A stretch of 64,000 nucleotides of DNA from NCBI RefSeq assembly GCF_900115955.1, contig NZ_FOYL01000003.1, positions 467,117 to 531,116 on the forward strand. The letters run 5' to 3'. The notes below the pieces were generated by a model. That model ran no database searches, was not told the origin of the DNA, and saw nothing but the letters and a program-made list of their open reading frames with translations. This document shows, in pieces, positions 42,801-49,712 of this stretch. Numbering within the stretch: position 1 is the stretch's first letter; each line of letters begins with the position of its first letter. This DNA comes from Lentzea waywayandensis. Its GTDB lineage: Bacteria > Actinomycetota > Actinomycetes > Mycobacteriales > Pseudonocardiaceae. Both the position numbers and the translations under genes were made by a program.

Positions 42801-43055
42801 GACGGCTACGCGGTGCCCGCGGGCACCACGGAGTACGACTACTTCGACGTCTACACGTCGGCCGCTCTCGGCACCCTGTCCGTGACGGACAGCAACGCCG
42901 AGCGCGCGGCGGGTGCGACGTGGAACGCCACGGGCGTCATCACGCCGCAGGGCCAGCCTGGTGCCGGCCGCGTGCTGCGCGGTGAGCTCGAGGTGCGCAC
43001 GGCGGACAACACCGTCGTCGGTGGCGGCGCCGTGATCATCCAGTCGGTCAGCTAG
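39825..43055 (+). CDS. Large secreted subtilisin-like (S8) protease with I9-type propeptide
   Basis: 1076 residues. A signal peptide (about 1-33, ending AVAQ) is followed by a propeptide (about 40-125) with the inhibitor-I9 pattern, including KALGATVQKTEKDVDYVKVT. The catalytic domain has Asp183 (AVIDSG), His360 (HGTHVAG), the oxyanion Asn in ISAGNSG, and Ser554 (NGTSMAAP). A 170-residue insert between Asp and His carries an acidic loop DTDGDGD, likely calcium-binding. The C-terminal 400 residues are beta-rich repeats of pre-peptidase C-terminal type (NPSDQGADLDLSVYN). GTG 39825 was chosen because the signal peptide starts there. A propeptide-like lipoprotein gene converges on it 51 bp downstream. 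Confidence 0.92.
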   Translation: MKNWRRRTGTVLLTAVLGTTGFGFAATPAVAQNASQQPAADKQLDKQDRALVDEAAREGKATVDLLVAAEDGKTDAAVNDLKALGATVQKTEKDVDYVKVTIPRENAEKAAKLASVSTVDVDGLIAVDDPRPQGMEQPAPQKAPDSKTPRTNPYMPTQDTQAAQFATAHPKWDGRGTTIAVIDSGIDLDTPALQTTSTGERKIIDWYNANATNSGDGTWVTMTKTGRVGKFTDSGREWTAPATGGPYSFGLFRETAGDLNLANSETGGDINRDGDRTDAFGVIQDITTKEVFVDTDGDGDFTNNKRMLDYKVKQDSGFFGTDNPATPVAERVAFVVQTDRSIYDNAGTPFVNLGIAGAAHGTHVAGITSANKLFDGKMAGAAPGAKLMSIKACLSTPSCTSSGLIDGVLYAARNGADVVNISIGGLPALNDGNNARAELYNRTINEYNVQLFISAGNSGAGANTVGDPSVATDAVSVGSYITKETWLSNYGSKTAQKQNLHGFSSRGPAEDGGFKPNIVAPGSAISTTPRWQPGGPVAGTYALPAGYAMFNGTSMAAPQATGAAALLVSAFKATHNGQKPTSAELRFAIQRSANYVSTLGAYEQGAGLFNTNAAWSLLDKHSVPDKVTTSVAVNTVLSGLLATPNVGVGIHDREGVTAGQEYTRTYTLMRTTGHDDETYNVSWKGNDGTFTAPKKVELPLNTPVQFAVKVKAKTAGVHSAVLQLDNPETPGVDTQTLNTVFAAETFNATNKFSVTKSGTIARNQSTSLFVNVPKGTTALKVDLAGGGAEAGKGQVRFLRYTPQGIGFDSGASTNCYNPDAGAGCAGGTPTSRTVASPMAGVWEIVIEARRTSDADEAPYSVTASVLGTSISPNPDVIASGTLGTPIERSYAVTNTQASFNGRLAAGAVGSAKQARPSIANLASQQYEVTVGAGSSRLTATIGNPSDQGADLDLSVYNCTTGSCVLAGQAADADSEESVTINNPAAGNWLVVVDGYAVPAGTTEYDYFDVYTSAALGTLSVTDSNAERAAGATWNATGVITPQGQPGAGRVLRGELEVRTADNTVVGGGAVIIQSVS

Positions 43056-43071
43056 TAGCTCGTAGCAACGC

Positions 43072-43108
43072 AGAAAGCCCCAGGGTCCACGAGATCCTGG
43101 GGCTTTCT
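43072..43108. terminator. Bidirectional terminator between the subtilase and the lipoprotein
   Basis: Perfect arms AGAAAGCCCCAGG (43072-43084) and CCTGGGGCTTTCT (43096-43108) enclose an 11-nt loop. The A/T ends supply a T-run-like tail in both directions, and the convergent stop codons flank it. This is the clearest intrinsic terminator in the window. Confidence 0.9.
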
Positions 43109-43478
43109 ACGGTTCAGGCAGCTTGTTGCCGAGCGGCTCGTCCAAGTCCACCTTGGACACGCCGGTGATCAGATACGCGTCTTCCACCTTGTCGACCGGC
43201 ATCTCGGCGCGCAGGTAGCCGATTCTGGGATCCCGCGACTCGACGGTCGCGCCCAGCCTCGTCAGTGCCTGCTCGACCTCCTCGTCGCGTCCCGGCTGCA
43301 CGGAGATCATCAGTGGCACTGTGAGGTGGCCGTCGCGTTTCGCCTGCTCGATCCGGTTCTTGTCCGGTTTCGCTGAAGACACGGTCGGCACCTCCGCCAA
43401 GGGCACGGCTGGAGACCCGTTCGTACCACAGCTGCCGAGAGCCAGCGCGCAAAACGCGACGGCGAGCGGTCTTCTCAT
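43107..43478 (-). CDS. Lipoprotein resembling the adjacent subtilase's I9 propeptide
   Basis: 123 residues. A lipoprotein signal with lipobox ALGSC puts Cys17 as the lipid-anchored N-terminus. After a 20-residue linker, the domain (about 45-115) aligns by eye with residues 45-120 of the neighbouring S8 protease's propeptide. About 22 of 70 positions are identical, including LGATV, the Y-x(5)-P spacing and VSxVDxD. Propeptides of this fold act as chaperones and tight inhibitors of their own protease. A membrane-tethered stand-alone copy would be a local inhibitor or folding helper for the secreted subtilase. This function is inferred; the likeness is visible. ATG 43478 is the start of the signal peptide. 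Confidence 0.75.
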   Translation of the reverse strand: MRRPLAVAFCALALGSCGTNGSPAVPLAEVPTVSSAKPDKNRIEQAKRDGHLTVPLMISVQPGRDEEVEQALTRLGATVESRDPRIGYLRAEMPVDKVEDAYLITGVSKVDLDEPLGNKLPEP

Positions 43479-43530
43479 GTGGTTAGGACGGAACGGGCTC
43501 CGCGGGCGGTTGCACCTGGTTTCCGGCCTG

Positions 43531-44613
43531 TCACTGCTTCGGTCCCGCAAACGCTTGCTCCCGCAACGCCCCGTCGATGCTCTCACCGAACACCCGAGCG
43601 TCCGTGTGCTGGTCACCGGCGGGCTGAGCCTTTTTGGTGCCGGTCACGACCTTGGTCCTGACCTGCGGCAACGCGCCGCCGTGCTGCCGCTGCACCCAAT
43701 CCACCAGATGCTCACGAGTCAGGCAGCGCAGATCCCACAGCTTCCCGGCATCAGCGGCGCTGACCAGCGCACGCAACCGCACGAACCCCTGCGTGGCCTG
43801 CGTGACCTGGAGTACCGACACCCGCCCGTCCCACAGATCACTGCTCTCCAGCATGGACCGCATCTCCTGCCGCATCGCCTCGACCGGCACCGTCCAGTCC
43901 AGGTCGAGCTCCACGGTCCCGAGCAACGCCGACTGCGTGCGAGTCCAGTTCTCGAAGGGTGTCTTGAGGAAGTACGAGGTGGGCAGCACCAGCCGCCGGT
44001 CGTCCCACAGGTGCAGCACCACGTACGTCAGCGTGATGTCCTCGACCCGCCCCCACTCACCTTCGACGACCACGACGTCATCGAGCCGCACCGCGTCACT
44101 GAACGCGATCTGCAGCCCCGAGATCAGGTTGCCCAGCAACGACTGCGCGGAGAACGCCGCCACAGCACCGATGACAGCGGCGGAAGCCAGCACCGTGGAT
44201 CCCACCGCCCGGGCCCCGGGGAACGTCATCAGGATCGCCCCGATCGCCAGCACCCCGATGACCACCAGCACCAGCCGACGCACCAGCGTGATCTGCGTGT
44301 GCACCCGCCGCGCGTGCCGGTTGTCCGTGACATCAGTGCGAATCCGCGACAGCGAGACGTCCACCAAGGTGCTGATCAACGCGGCCAGCAACCACGCCCC
44401 GGCCAGGATCAACGCGATCCCCAGCGCGTGCAACGCGATCGGAGCGTTCACCGGATACACGCTCAGGCTTATCTGCGCGGCCAGCAAGGCCCCGAACAGC
44501 TGGCCGGGCCGGTACATCTTGCCGCTGTGGGTGAAGCGGCGGACCAGGCGGTGGATCACCTCCACCACGAGCAACGCGAAGGCCACCGAGCAGCCCATGA
44601 CAACGAACAGCAC
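43531..44613 (-). CDS. MscS-family mechanosensitive ion channel
   Basis: 360 residues. Four predicted membrane helices (the last, pore-lining, about 135-165 with Ala/Gly packing: VLASAAVIGAVAAFSAQSLL) are followed by the MscS beta domain: GNLISGLQIAFSDAVRLDD, VVEGEWGRVEDITLTYVVL and PTSYFLKTPFENWTR. Such channels release solutes on hypo-osmotic shock. The GTG at 44613 has a perfect AGGAGG 8 nt upstream, which decides the start. It is divergent from the pseudokinase operon. Confidence 0.9.
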   Translation of the reverse strand: MLFVVMGCSVAFALLVVEVIHRLVRRFTHSGKMYRPGQLFGALLAAQISLSVYPVNAPIALHALGIALILAGAWLLAALISTLVDVSLSRIRTDVTDNRHARRVHTQITLVRRLVLVVIGVLAIGAILMTFPGARAVGSTVLASAAVIGAVAAFSAQSLLGNLISGLQIAFSDAVRLDDVVVVEGEWGRVEDITLTYVVLHLWDDRRLVLPTSYFLKTPFENWTRTQSALLGTVELDLDWTVPVEAMRQEMRSMLESSDLWDGRVSVLQVTQATQGFVRLRALVSAADAGKLWDLRCLTREHLVDWVQRQHGGALPQVRTKVVTGTKKAQPAGDQHTDARVFGESIDGALREQAFAGPKQ

Positions 44614-44695
44614 TGTTCCTCCTCCTGTATCCGGGCGGGGTACCCGGAGTCTGGGCAGGGGAACACCATGAACCGCCTCACGGCTTCGGTCACCC

Positions 44696-44730
44696 TTGCG
44701 CTCCGAGTTTGAGTCTGCAAGACTCAAACC
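44696..44730 (+). promoter_or_regulatory. 23-bp perfect palindrome over the promoter of the pseudokinase operon
   Basis: GTTTGAGTC (44707-44715) and GACTCAAAC (44721-44729) form a perfect 9-5-9 inverted repeat ending 1 bp before the ATG. A -35-like TTGCGC (44696-44701), a 17-bp spacer and AAGACT (44719-44724), 6 nt from the ATG, make a plausible leaderless promoter inside it. It has the same size and spacing as the palindrome at 4351-4373 (shared xTTxxxGTC / GACxxxAAx). The Nudix/wHTH protein at the end of this operon is the likely ligand. Confidence 0.65.
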
Positions 44731-45735
44731 ATGTTCACCACACCGGAGGCGCTGGACCTGGTGGAGCGCGCCGCAACGGCCGAGGCCCTGTTCGGCCCGC
44801 GCACCACCGACCCCGGCAAGCGCAAGCAGGCAAAGCGCCTGTACCGCGCGCTCGCCTCGGTCCTGCACCCCGACGTGGTCGGACCGGGCAACACGCGGGC
44901 GCACAGGGCGTCGGCGAACCTGACCCGCCTGCACCACGAGTGGACCCACAGCACGAGCGTCGAACTGAGGACGAAGACCGGCGTCTACCGCATCGGGGAG
45001 CCGTTCGCGGTCGGCAGCATCGCCAACCTGTACGAGGCGGACGGGCCGCACGTGGTCAAGGTGGTGCGCAACCCGGCCCTCAACCCGCTGCTGCACGGCG
45101 AGTGGCAGGCGTTGCGGTCGTTGGAGCGCTTCACCGACCGGAACCAGTGGTTGCGGCCCTACTACCCGCGGCTGCTCGACACGTCGGGTGACGTCGCCAA
45201 GGGCTCAAGGGCCTTCACGGTGCTGGACCCGCTCATCGACGGGTTCGTGACGCTCGCGGAGGTGAAGCGTGCGTTCCCGCAGGGGCTGGACGGGCGCGAC
45301 TACGCGTGGATGCATCGCAGGCTGCTCAAGGCATTGGCCGGCGCACATCAGATCGGGCTGGTGCATGGCGCGGTCACCGCCGAGAACGTCATGGTTCACC
45401 CGGAACAGCACGGGATCGTGCTGGCCGGCTGGTCGTTCGCGGTCGAGTCCGGCCAGCGGCTCCTCGCGACCAGCAAGGCCATCAGCTATCCGCCCGAAGT
45501 GCCCCAAGGCGAACCGGTGACGGCCGCGACGGACGTCCACACGGCACACATGCTCATGCTCGATCTCTTGAACCACGAAGAACATCGGCAACAAGCCTTC
45601 GCGCGAGGCTGCGTGCAGGAACGCCCGGAACGCAGGCCTGACGCGGCCGACCTGCTGGGCGAGTACGACGACCTGCTCGAAGAACTGTACGGACCAAGGG
45701 TTTTCCGCCCGTTCGCACTTCCAAAGGGAGAATGA
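44731..45735 (+). CDS. J-domain-like / protein kinase-like pseudokinase
   Basis: 334 residues. The first 75 resemble a J domain (KRLYRALASVLHPDVVGPGN, with the HPD triad), the Hsp70-binding module. The rest is a kinase-like fold: a glycine-poor loop GEPFAVGSIANLYEA, a Lys in HVVKVVRNPA, and the catalytic loop HGAVTAENV where active kinases have HRD-x(4)-N. The catalytic Asp is thus missing, and DFG is replaced by LAGWSF. It is therefore most likely a pseudokinase that binds a nucleotide or a partner. It is the first gene of a four-gene operon; the next gene's possible starts overlap or closely follow its stop. Confidence 0.75.
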   Translation: MFTTPEALDLVERAATAEALFGPRTTDPGKRKQAKRLYRALASVLHPDVVGPGNTRAHRASANLTRLHHEWTHSTSVELRTKTGVYRIGEPFAVGSIANLYEADGPHVVKVVRNPALNPLLHGEWQALRSLERFTDRNQWLRPYYPRLLDTSGDVAKGSRAFTVLDPLIDGFVTLAEVKRAFPQGLDGRDYAWMHRRLLKALAGAHQIGLVHGAVTAENVMVHPEQHGIVLAGWSFAVESGQRLLATSKAISYPPEVPQGEPVTAATDVHTAHMLMLDLLNHEEHRQQAFARGCVQERPERRPDAADLLGEYDDLLEELYGPRVFRPFALPKGE

Positions 45736-45737
45736 CC

Positions 45738-46718
45738 ATGGGACACGGCAAGTGGGATGACAACGCCTACGCGGCGGCCAAGACCTTCCGTGCGGCCAAG
45801 GGAATCGCGGACTTCGGCTACACGGCTTCGATCAAGGGCAACCCCTCGTCGAGCTGGAAGGCCGCGCCGGCGCTCGACCCGCTCAACGTGGGGTTCCGCG
45901 AGTGCCGCGACTCGCCCGACCACGCCGACTCGACACCGATCGCGGTGCTGTTCGACGTGACCGGCTCGATGGGCGCGGTGCCGCGGATCATGCAGGGCAA
46001 GCTCGGCAAGTTGCACGGGCTGTTGCAGCGCAAGGGATATCTCGCCGACCCGCAGCTGATGTTCGGCGGCATCGGGGACGCCGACAGCGATCGCGTCCCC
46101 CTGCAGGTCGGCCAGTTCGAGTCGGACAACCGCATGGACGAGCAGTTGCGGGACATCTTCCTCGAAGGCAACGGTGGTGGGCAGAAGAGCGAGTCGTACG
46201 AGCTGGCCGCGTACTTCGTCGCGCGGCACGTGGTCACCGACGCGTGGCAGAAGCGGGGCAGGAAGGGCTATCTGTTCATCATCGGCGACGAGCTGAACAA
46301 GCCGCGACTGGAAGCCAAGCACATCCGCCGGATCATCGGCGACGACGTCAAGCAGGACATCGACCCGGTGTCGGTGTACCGCGAGCTCGCCCGCAAGTGG
46401 AACGTGTACTTCATCCTGCCCAACCAGTCGTCGTACTTCGACGACGACACCATCGGCGAGCACTGGCGGACGATCCTCGGGCAGAACTTCCTCAAGCTGG
46501 ACGACCCCGGCGCGGTGTGCGAGCTGATCGCCGCGACGATCGGCATGGAGGAACGCGTGGTGGACCTCGACCAGGCCCTGGTGGACCTCGCCGAGATCGG
46601 ATCGGTCGCCGAGAGCAAGGCCGTCGGCAAGGCACTGGTCGCCGTCGGCACCGCGGCACGCTCGATCACCGCCGCACCGCTCGGCATCGACGGTCCCGAC
46701 GACGTGGCGCTGAGCTGA
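45738..46718 (+). CDS. vWA-like domain protein
   Basis: 326 residues. The middle part has a von Willebrand A-type metal site, AVLFDVTGSMGAVPRI (DxTxS MIDAS variant), followed by FGGIGDADSD and FIIGDELNKP. The C-terminal 100 residues are helical. The first 60 residues (AAAKTFRAAKGIADFGYTAS) are unlike known vWA proteins. Cytoplasmic; no signal peptide. ATG 45738 has GGGAG 7 nt upstream; ATG 45732, overlapping the previous stop (ATGA), is an alternative. It is the second gene of the pseudokinase operon, one base before the PurA-like gene. Such vWA proteins often assemble complexes with ATPases or chaperones. Confidence 0.8.
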   Translation: MGHGKWDDNAYAAAKTFRAAKGIADFGYTASIKGNPSSSWKAAPALDPLNVGFRECRDSPDHADSTPIAVLFDVTGSMGAVPRIMQGKLGKLHGLLQRKGYLADPQLMFGGIGDADSDRVPLQVGQFESDNRMDEQLRDIFLEGNGGGQKSESYELAAYFVARHVVTDAWQKRGRKGYLFIIGDELNKPRLEAKHIRRIIGDDVKQDIDPVSVYRELARKWNVYFILPNQSSYFDDDTIGEHWRTILGQNFLKLDDPGAVCELIAATIGMEERVVDLDQALVDLAEIGSVAESKAVGKALVAVGTAARSITAAPLGIDGPDDVALS

Positions 46719-46719
46719 C

Positions 46720-47943
46720 ATGAACGAGGACCACGTCATCGTCGTCGGGCTCGGGTTCGGCGACGAGGGCAAGGGGGCCACCGTCGACGCGTTGTGCGCG
46801 GACGGATCGGTGTCCGCCGTCGTGCGGTTCAACGGGGGAGCGCAGGCCGCGCACAACGTGATCGCCGACGGACGGCATCACACCTTCAGCCAGTTCGGGT
46901 CCGGCACGCTCGCGGGCGTGCCGACCTGGCTCTCCCGCCACGTGCTCGTCGAACCGATCGCGCTGGCGACCGAGTCGCGCGAACTGGAGGCCGTCGGCGT
47001 CACCGACCCGCTCTCGCTGATGTCGATCGACGCTCAAGCGCTGCTCACCACCCCGTTCCACGTCGCAGCGAACCGGGCCAGGGAGAGGGCCAGAGGCGGA
47101 GACAGGCACGGTTCGTGCGGCAAGGGGATCGGCGAAACCGTCTGGTACGGGCTGCTCGAGGGGACGACCAGGGGAGTGGTCGTCGAGGGGCAGGAGGTCA
47201 TCGGCGAGCCGGGGCCGGCCCCGGCCGTCGGTGACTGCCTCGACCCCGCCACGTTGAGGCGCAAGCTGGACGCGCTCGCCCGGTTCTACGAGCCGCTGAT
47301 CGGAGACGGCGTCAGCGTGGACGAGCTGGTCATGCTCTACCGCTCGTTCGCGGACGCCGTCCGGATCACGAGCGCGGACGAGGCCGGGCGACTCGCCGAC
47401 GCCGGAAGGCTCGTTTTCGAGGGTGCGCAAGGCGTTCTCCTGGACGAGACCTACGGCTTCCACCCGCACACGACCTGGTCCACCACCACGCCACGCAACG
47501 CGCGTGAGCTGCTCGAAGGACGCCCGGCCCGCGTCATCGGCGTGACCAGGACCTACCAGACGCGGCATGGCGCGGGCCCGTTGCCCACAGAGGACCAGGC
47601 CGTCCTCGACCGGTTCCCCGAGGCGCACAACGGCACCGGGGAGTTCCAGGGCGCGTGGCGGGCCGGCCACCTGGACGCGAATCTGTTGCGCTACTCCGTC
47701 GATTGCTGTGGGGGTATCGACGGCTTGGCCGTGACACACCTGGACGCTCGTGGCTTGAAGGTGGCCACGGGTTCCGGCCTGGACGACCTGCCCGATCCCG
47801 TGGCCTATCTGGAGGAGCTGCTCGATGTCGACGTGCTCGTCACCGGCGCGGGGCCGACCAGGGCGGACTACGTGGTGCGGGACAATCCACGACATGATCG
47901 AGTCGACGTTGGTGTCGGTGGACGTGATCGTGCTCCGGTTTGA
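46720..47943 (+). CDS. Adenylosuccinate synthetase paralogue (PurA-like)
   Basis: 407 residues. The GTP-binding start VVGLGFGDEGKGATVDALC, NGGAQAAHNV, CGKGIGETVWYG and FEGAQGVLLDETYGFHPHTT follow PurA order. Several key blocks differ: PurA has GGNNAGHTV, TTGRGIGP and DxxxGTYPFVTSS in these places. The C-terminal arginine-bearing loop that holds IMP phosphate is replaced by GTGEFQGAWRAGHL. The enzyme probably keeps GTP and carboxylate activation but uses another nucleotide or acceptor. Its operon context (pseudokinase, vWA, NrtR-like Nudix) is not purine synthesis. The last 50 bp overlap the Nudix-like gene. Confidence 0.8.
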   Translation: MNEDHVIVVGLGFGDEGKGATVDALCADGSVSAVVRFNGGAQAAHNVIADGRHHTFSQFGSGTLAGVPTWLSRHVLVEPIALATESRELEAVGVTDPLSLMSIDAQALLTTPFHVAANRARERARGGDRHGSCGKGIGETVWYGLLEGTTRGVVVEGQEVIGEPGPAPAVGDCLDPATLRRKLDALARFYEPLIGDGVSVDELVMLYRSFADAVRITSADEAGRLADAGRLVFEGAQGVLLDETYGFHPHTTWSTTTPRNARELLEGRPARVIGVTRTYQTRHGAGPLPTEDQAVLDRFPEAHNGTGEFQGAWRAGHLDANLLRYSVDCCGGIDGLAVTHLDARGLKVATGSGLDDLPDPVAYLEELLDVDVLVTGAGPTRADYVVRDNPRHDRVDVGVGGRDRAPV

Positions 47944-48538
47944 TCCGGACGCACGTGCGGTGCTCGTGGGGGTGGCGTCGCGCGCGCAGGAGCCGTTCGC
48001 GGGCGAGTTGGCACTGCCCGGCGTGCTGCTGGCCAGGGGTGAGCGGCTGCGCGACGCGACCACGAGGGCCGTCACGGGCAAACTGGGCCTCGCCGAGGAG
48101 TCCGTGACGGCGACCGGCCAGCTCACCACGTTCGACGAGCCGTCCCGTGACCCGCGCGGACCGACCCTGTCGATCGCGCTGTGGGCCACGGTCACCCGCC
48201 CGACCGGCGACCTGGCCGTGTGGCGCAGGCTGGACGACGTGCCCGCGCTGGCGTTCGACCACGACCGGATCGTCGCCGACTGCCGGCCGCTGCTGGCGGA
48301 CAAGCTCTGGCGGGACGTGCCGTTCACCGCGGGCCTGCTCGGGCCCGAGTTCACCACGGCGCAGGCGCTCGACGTGACCGAGTCCCTGACCGGCGAACGG
48401 CCCTATCCCGCCAACCTGGGCCGCACGATGGACCGCGTGCCGGGCCTCGAACGCACCAGTCAGCATGCGTCGGCGCTGCCCAAGGGAGGTCGTCCACCGC
48501 TGGTGTGGAGGTTCAGCGCAGGGGTAGCTCCGGCTTGA
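47894..48538 (+). CDS. NrtR-like regulator with degenerate Nudix box
   Basis: 214 residues. The Nudix-fold half has ELALPGVLLARGERLRDATT then RAVTGKLGL, so the REUxEE catalytic core is gone and hydrolysis is unlikely. The C-terminal half keeps the NrtR-type features AFDHDRIVADCR, FTTAQALDVTESL and GGRPPLVWRF, a winged helix. It therefore looks like a ligand-sensing repressor that has lost catalysis. It is the last gene of the operon and probably acts on the palindrome at 44707-44729. ATG 47894 fits the domain start and lies inside the PurA-like gene's end. A catalytically intact relative lies at 4388. Confidence 0.7.
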   Translation: MIESTLVSVDVIVLRFDPDARAVLVGVASRAQEPFAGELALPGVLLARGERLRDATTRAVTGKLGLAEESVTATGQLTTFDEPSRDPRGPTLSIALWATVTRPTGDLAVWRRLDDVPALAFDHDRIVADCRPLLADKLWRDVPFTAGLLGPEFTTAQALDVTESLTGERPYPANLGRTMDRVPGLERTSQHASALPKGGRPPLVWRFSAGVAPA

Positions 48539-49712
48539 AGAGCCAGCGGTTGAGCAGGTCCCGATGTCCGGCGAGCGACAGGAAGTCCTCGGTCGTCACC
48601 GCGCCGTGCCGGTTGCGGGCACACCACTCGCGCAGCAACGCGAAGAACGAGTCGTCGCCCATCTCGCGCCGTAGCGCGTGCAACGTCAACGCCCCGCGCT
48701 TGTAGACCCGGTCATCGAACCAGTCCGCGCGCGGCGGCCGTCCGATCACGAGGTTCTGCGGCAGGCGCCGCAACAGATCCCGTGCTCCGGCAGCACAAAC
48801 GTCCGCGGACCGGCCGCCGGAAGCCTCGGACCACAACCACTCCGAATAGCAGGCGAAGCCCTCGTTCAGCCAGATGTGCTCCCACGAGGCGATCCCGACC
48901 GAGTTGCCGAACCACTGGTGCGCCAGCTCGTGCGCCACCAGCCGTTCCGAACCACGGCGCCCGTCGACGTGATTGGCACCGAACGTCGAAAGCCCTTGAG
49001 CCTCAACGGGAACGTCCAGCGCGTCATCGGTCACCACGACCGAGTAACGCGCGAACGGGTAGGGCCCGAACAGCGACGAGAACAGCTCGATCATGGCGTC
49101 CTGCCGACCGAAGTCGTGCGCGACGAGCCTGCGCATCCTGGCCGGTGCCCACACGTCCGGCAGCGCCTCGACGTACTGTCCGATCTGGACGGTCGCGAGG
49201 TAGGTCGCCATCGGCGCGGCCATCGAGTACGTCCACCTGGTCGTGCTGCCGGAGACCTTGCCGTCCACCAGCACCCCGTTGCACACCACGGTGTACGGCG
49301 AGGGCGCGGTCACTTCCAGGTGGTAGGACGCCTTGGAGGAGGGCTCGTCCAGGCACGGGAACCACGACGGCGCACCGATCGGCTGCGACGCCACGATCGA
49401 GCCGTCCGTGAGGTGATCCCAGCCGAGGTCGCCCCACTCCGGCGTCGAGACCGGCACGGGCGTGCCCGAGTACCTGACCTCGACCGAGAAGGCCCCGCGC
49501 ACGGCCGCACGGATGTTCAGCACACCGCCCGCGTGCCCGTAGCGCGCCGGCTTGCCGTTCACCAGCACCTTCGAGATCCGCAGTGGACCGAAGGACAGCG
49601 AGAACGACGACAGCGAGGTGCAGGAAGCCTGCAGCACCGCGCGCCCGGAAAGGCGCGCGGAGTGCGGCTTGTAGTCAAGCTCTAGTGCGTAATGGTGTAC
49701 GGAGAAGCTCAT
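48513..49712 (-). CDS. M1-family zinc aminopeptidase, coupled to the Pls-type synthetase
   Basis: 399 residues, about half the length of classic M1 enzymes: N-terminal beta domain plus catalytic domain, without the large C-terminal helical domain. The zinc site is intact: HELAHQWF, 18 residues, then NEGFACYSEWL; QGLSTFG stands where GAMEN usually lies. The ATG at 49712 overlaps the stop of the NRPS-like gene (ATGA). In epsilon-polylysine producers a zinc peptidase that degrades the polymer is found with the pls synthetase. By analogy this enzyme may trim or detoxify the product. The 3' end overlaps the convergent Nudix-like gene by 26 bp. Confidence 0.87.
   Translation of the reverse strand: MSFSVHHYALELDYKPHSARLSGRAVLQASCTSLSSFSLSFGPLRISKVLVNGKPARYGHAGGVLNIRAAVRGAFSVEVRYSGTPVPVSTPEWGDLGWDHLTDGSIVASQPIGAPSWFPCLDEPSSKASYHLEVTAPSPYTVVCNGVLVDGKVSGSTTRWTYSMAAPMATYLATVQIGQYVEALPDVWAPARMRRLVAHDFGRQDAMIELFSSLFGPYPFARYSVVVTDDALDVPVEAQGLSTFGANHVDGRRGSERLVAHELAHQWFGNSVGIASWEHIWLNEGFACYSEWLWSEASGGRSADVCAAGARDLLRRLPQNLVIGRPPRADWFDDRVYKRGALTLHALRREMGDDSFFALLREWCARNRHGAVTTEDFLSLAGHRDLLNRWLFKPELPLR

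Noticed and set aside
43321..44712. Plus-strand frame opposite the MscS gene
   Set aside because: Composition (Gln/Arg/His-rich) is that of an antisense shadow; the MscS frame carries a perfect Shine-Dalgarno and family motifs.
46720..47943. Reading this gene as the housekeeping purA
   Set aside because: Several IMP- and GTP-contact blocks differ from PurA, and the genomic context is an accessory operon.
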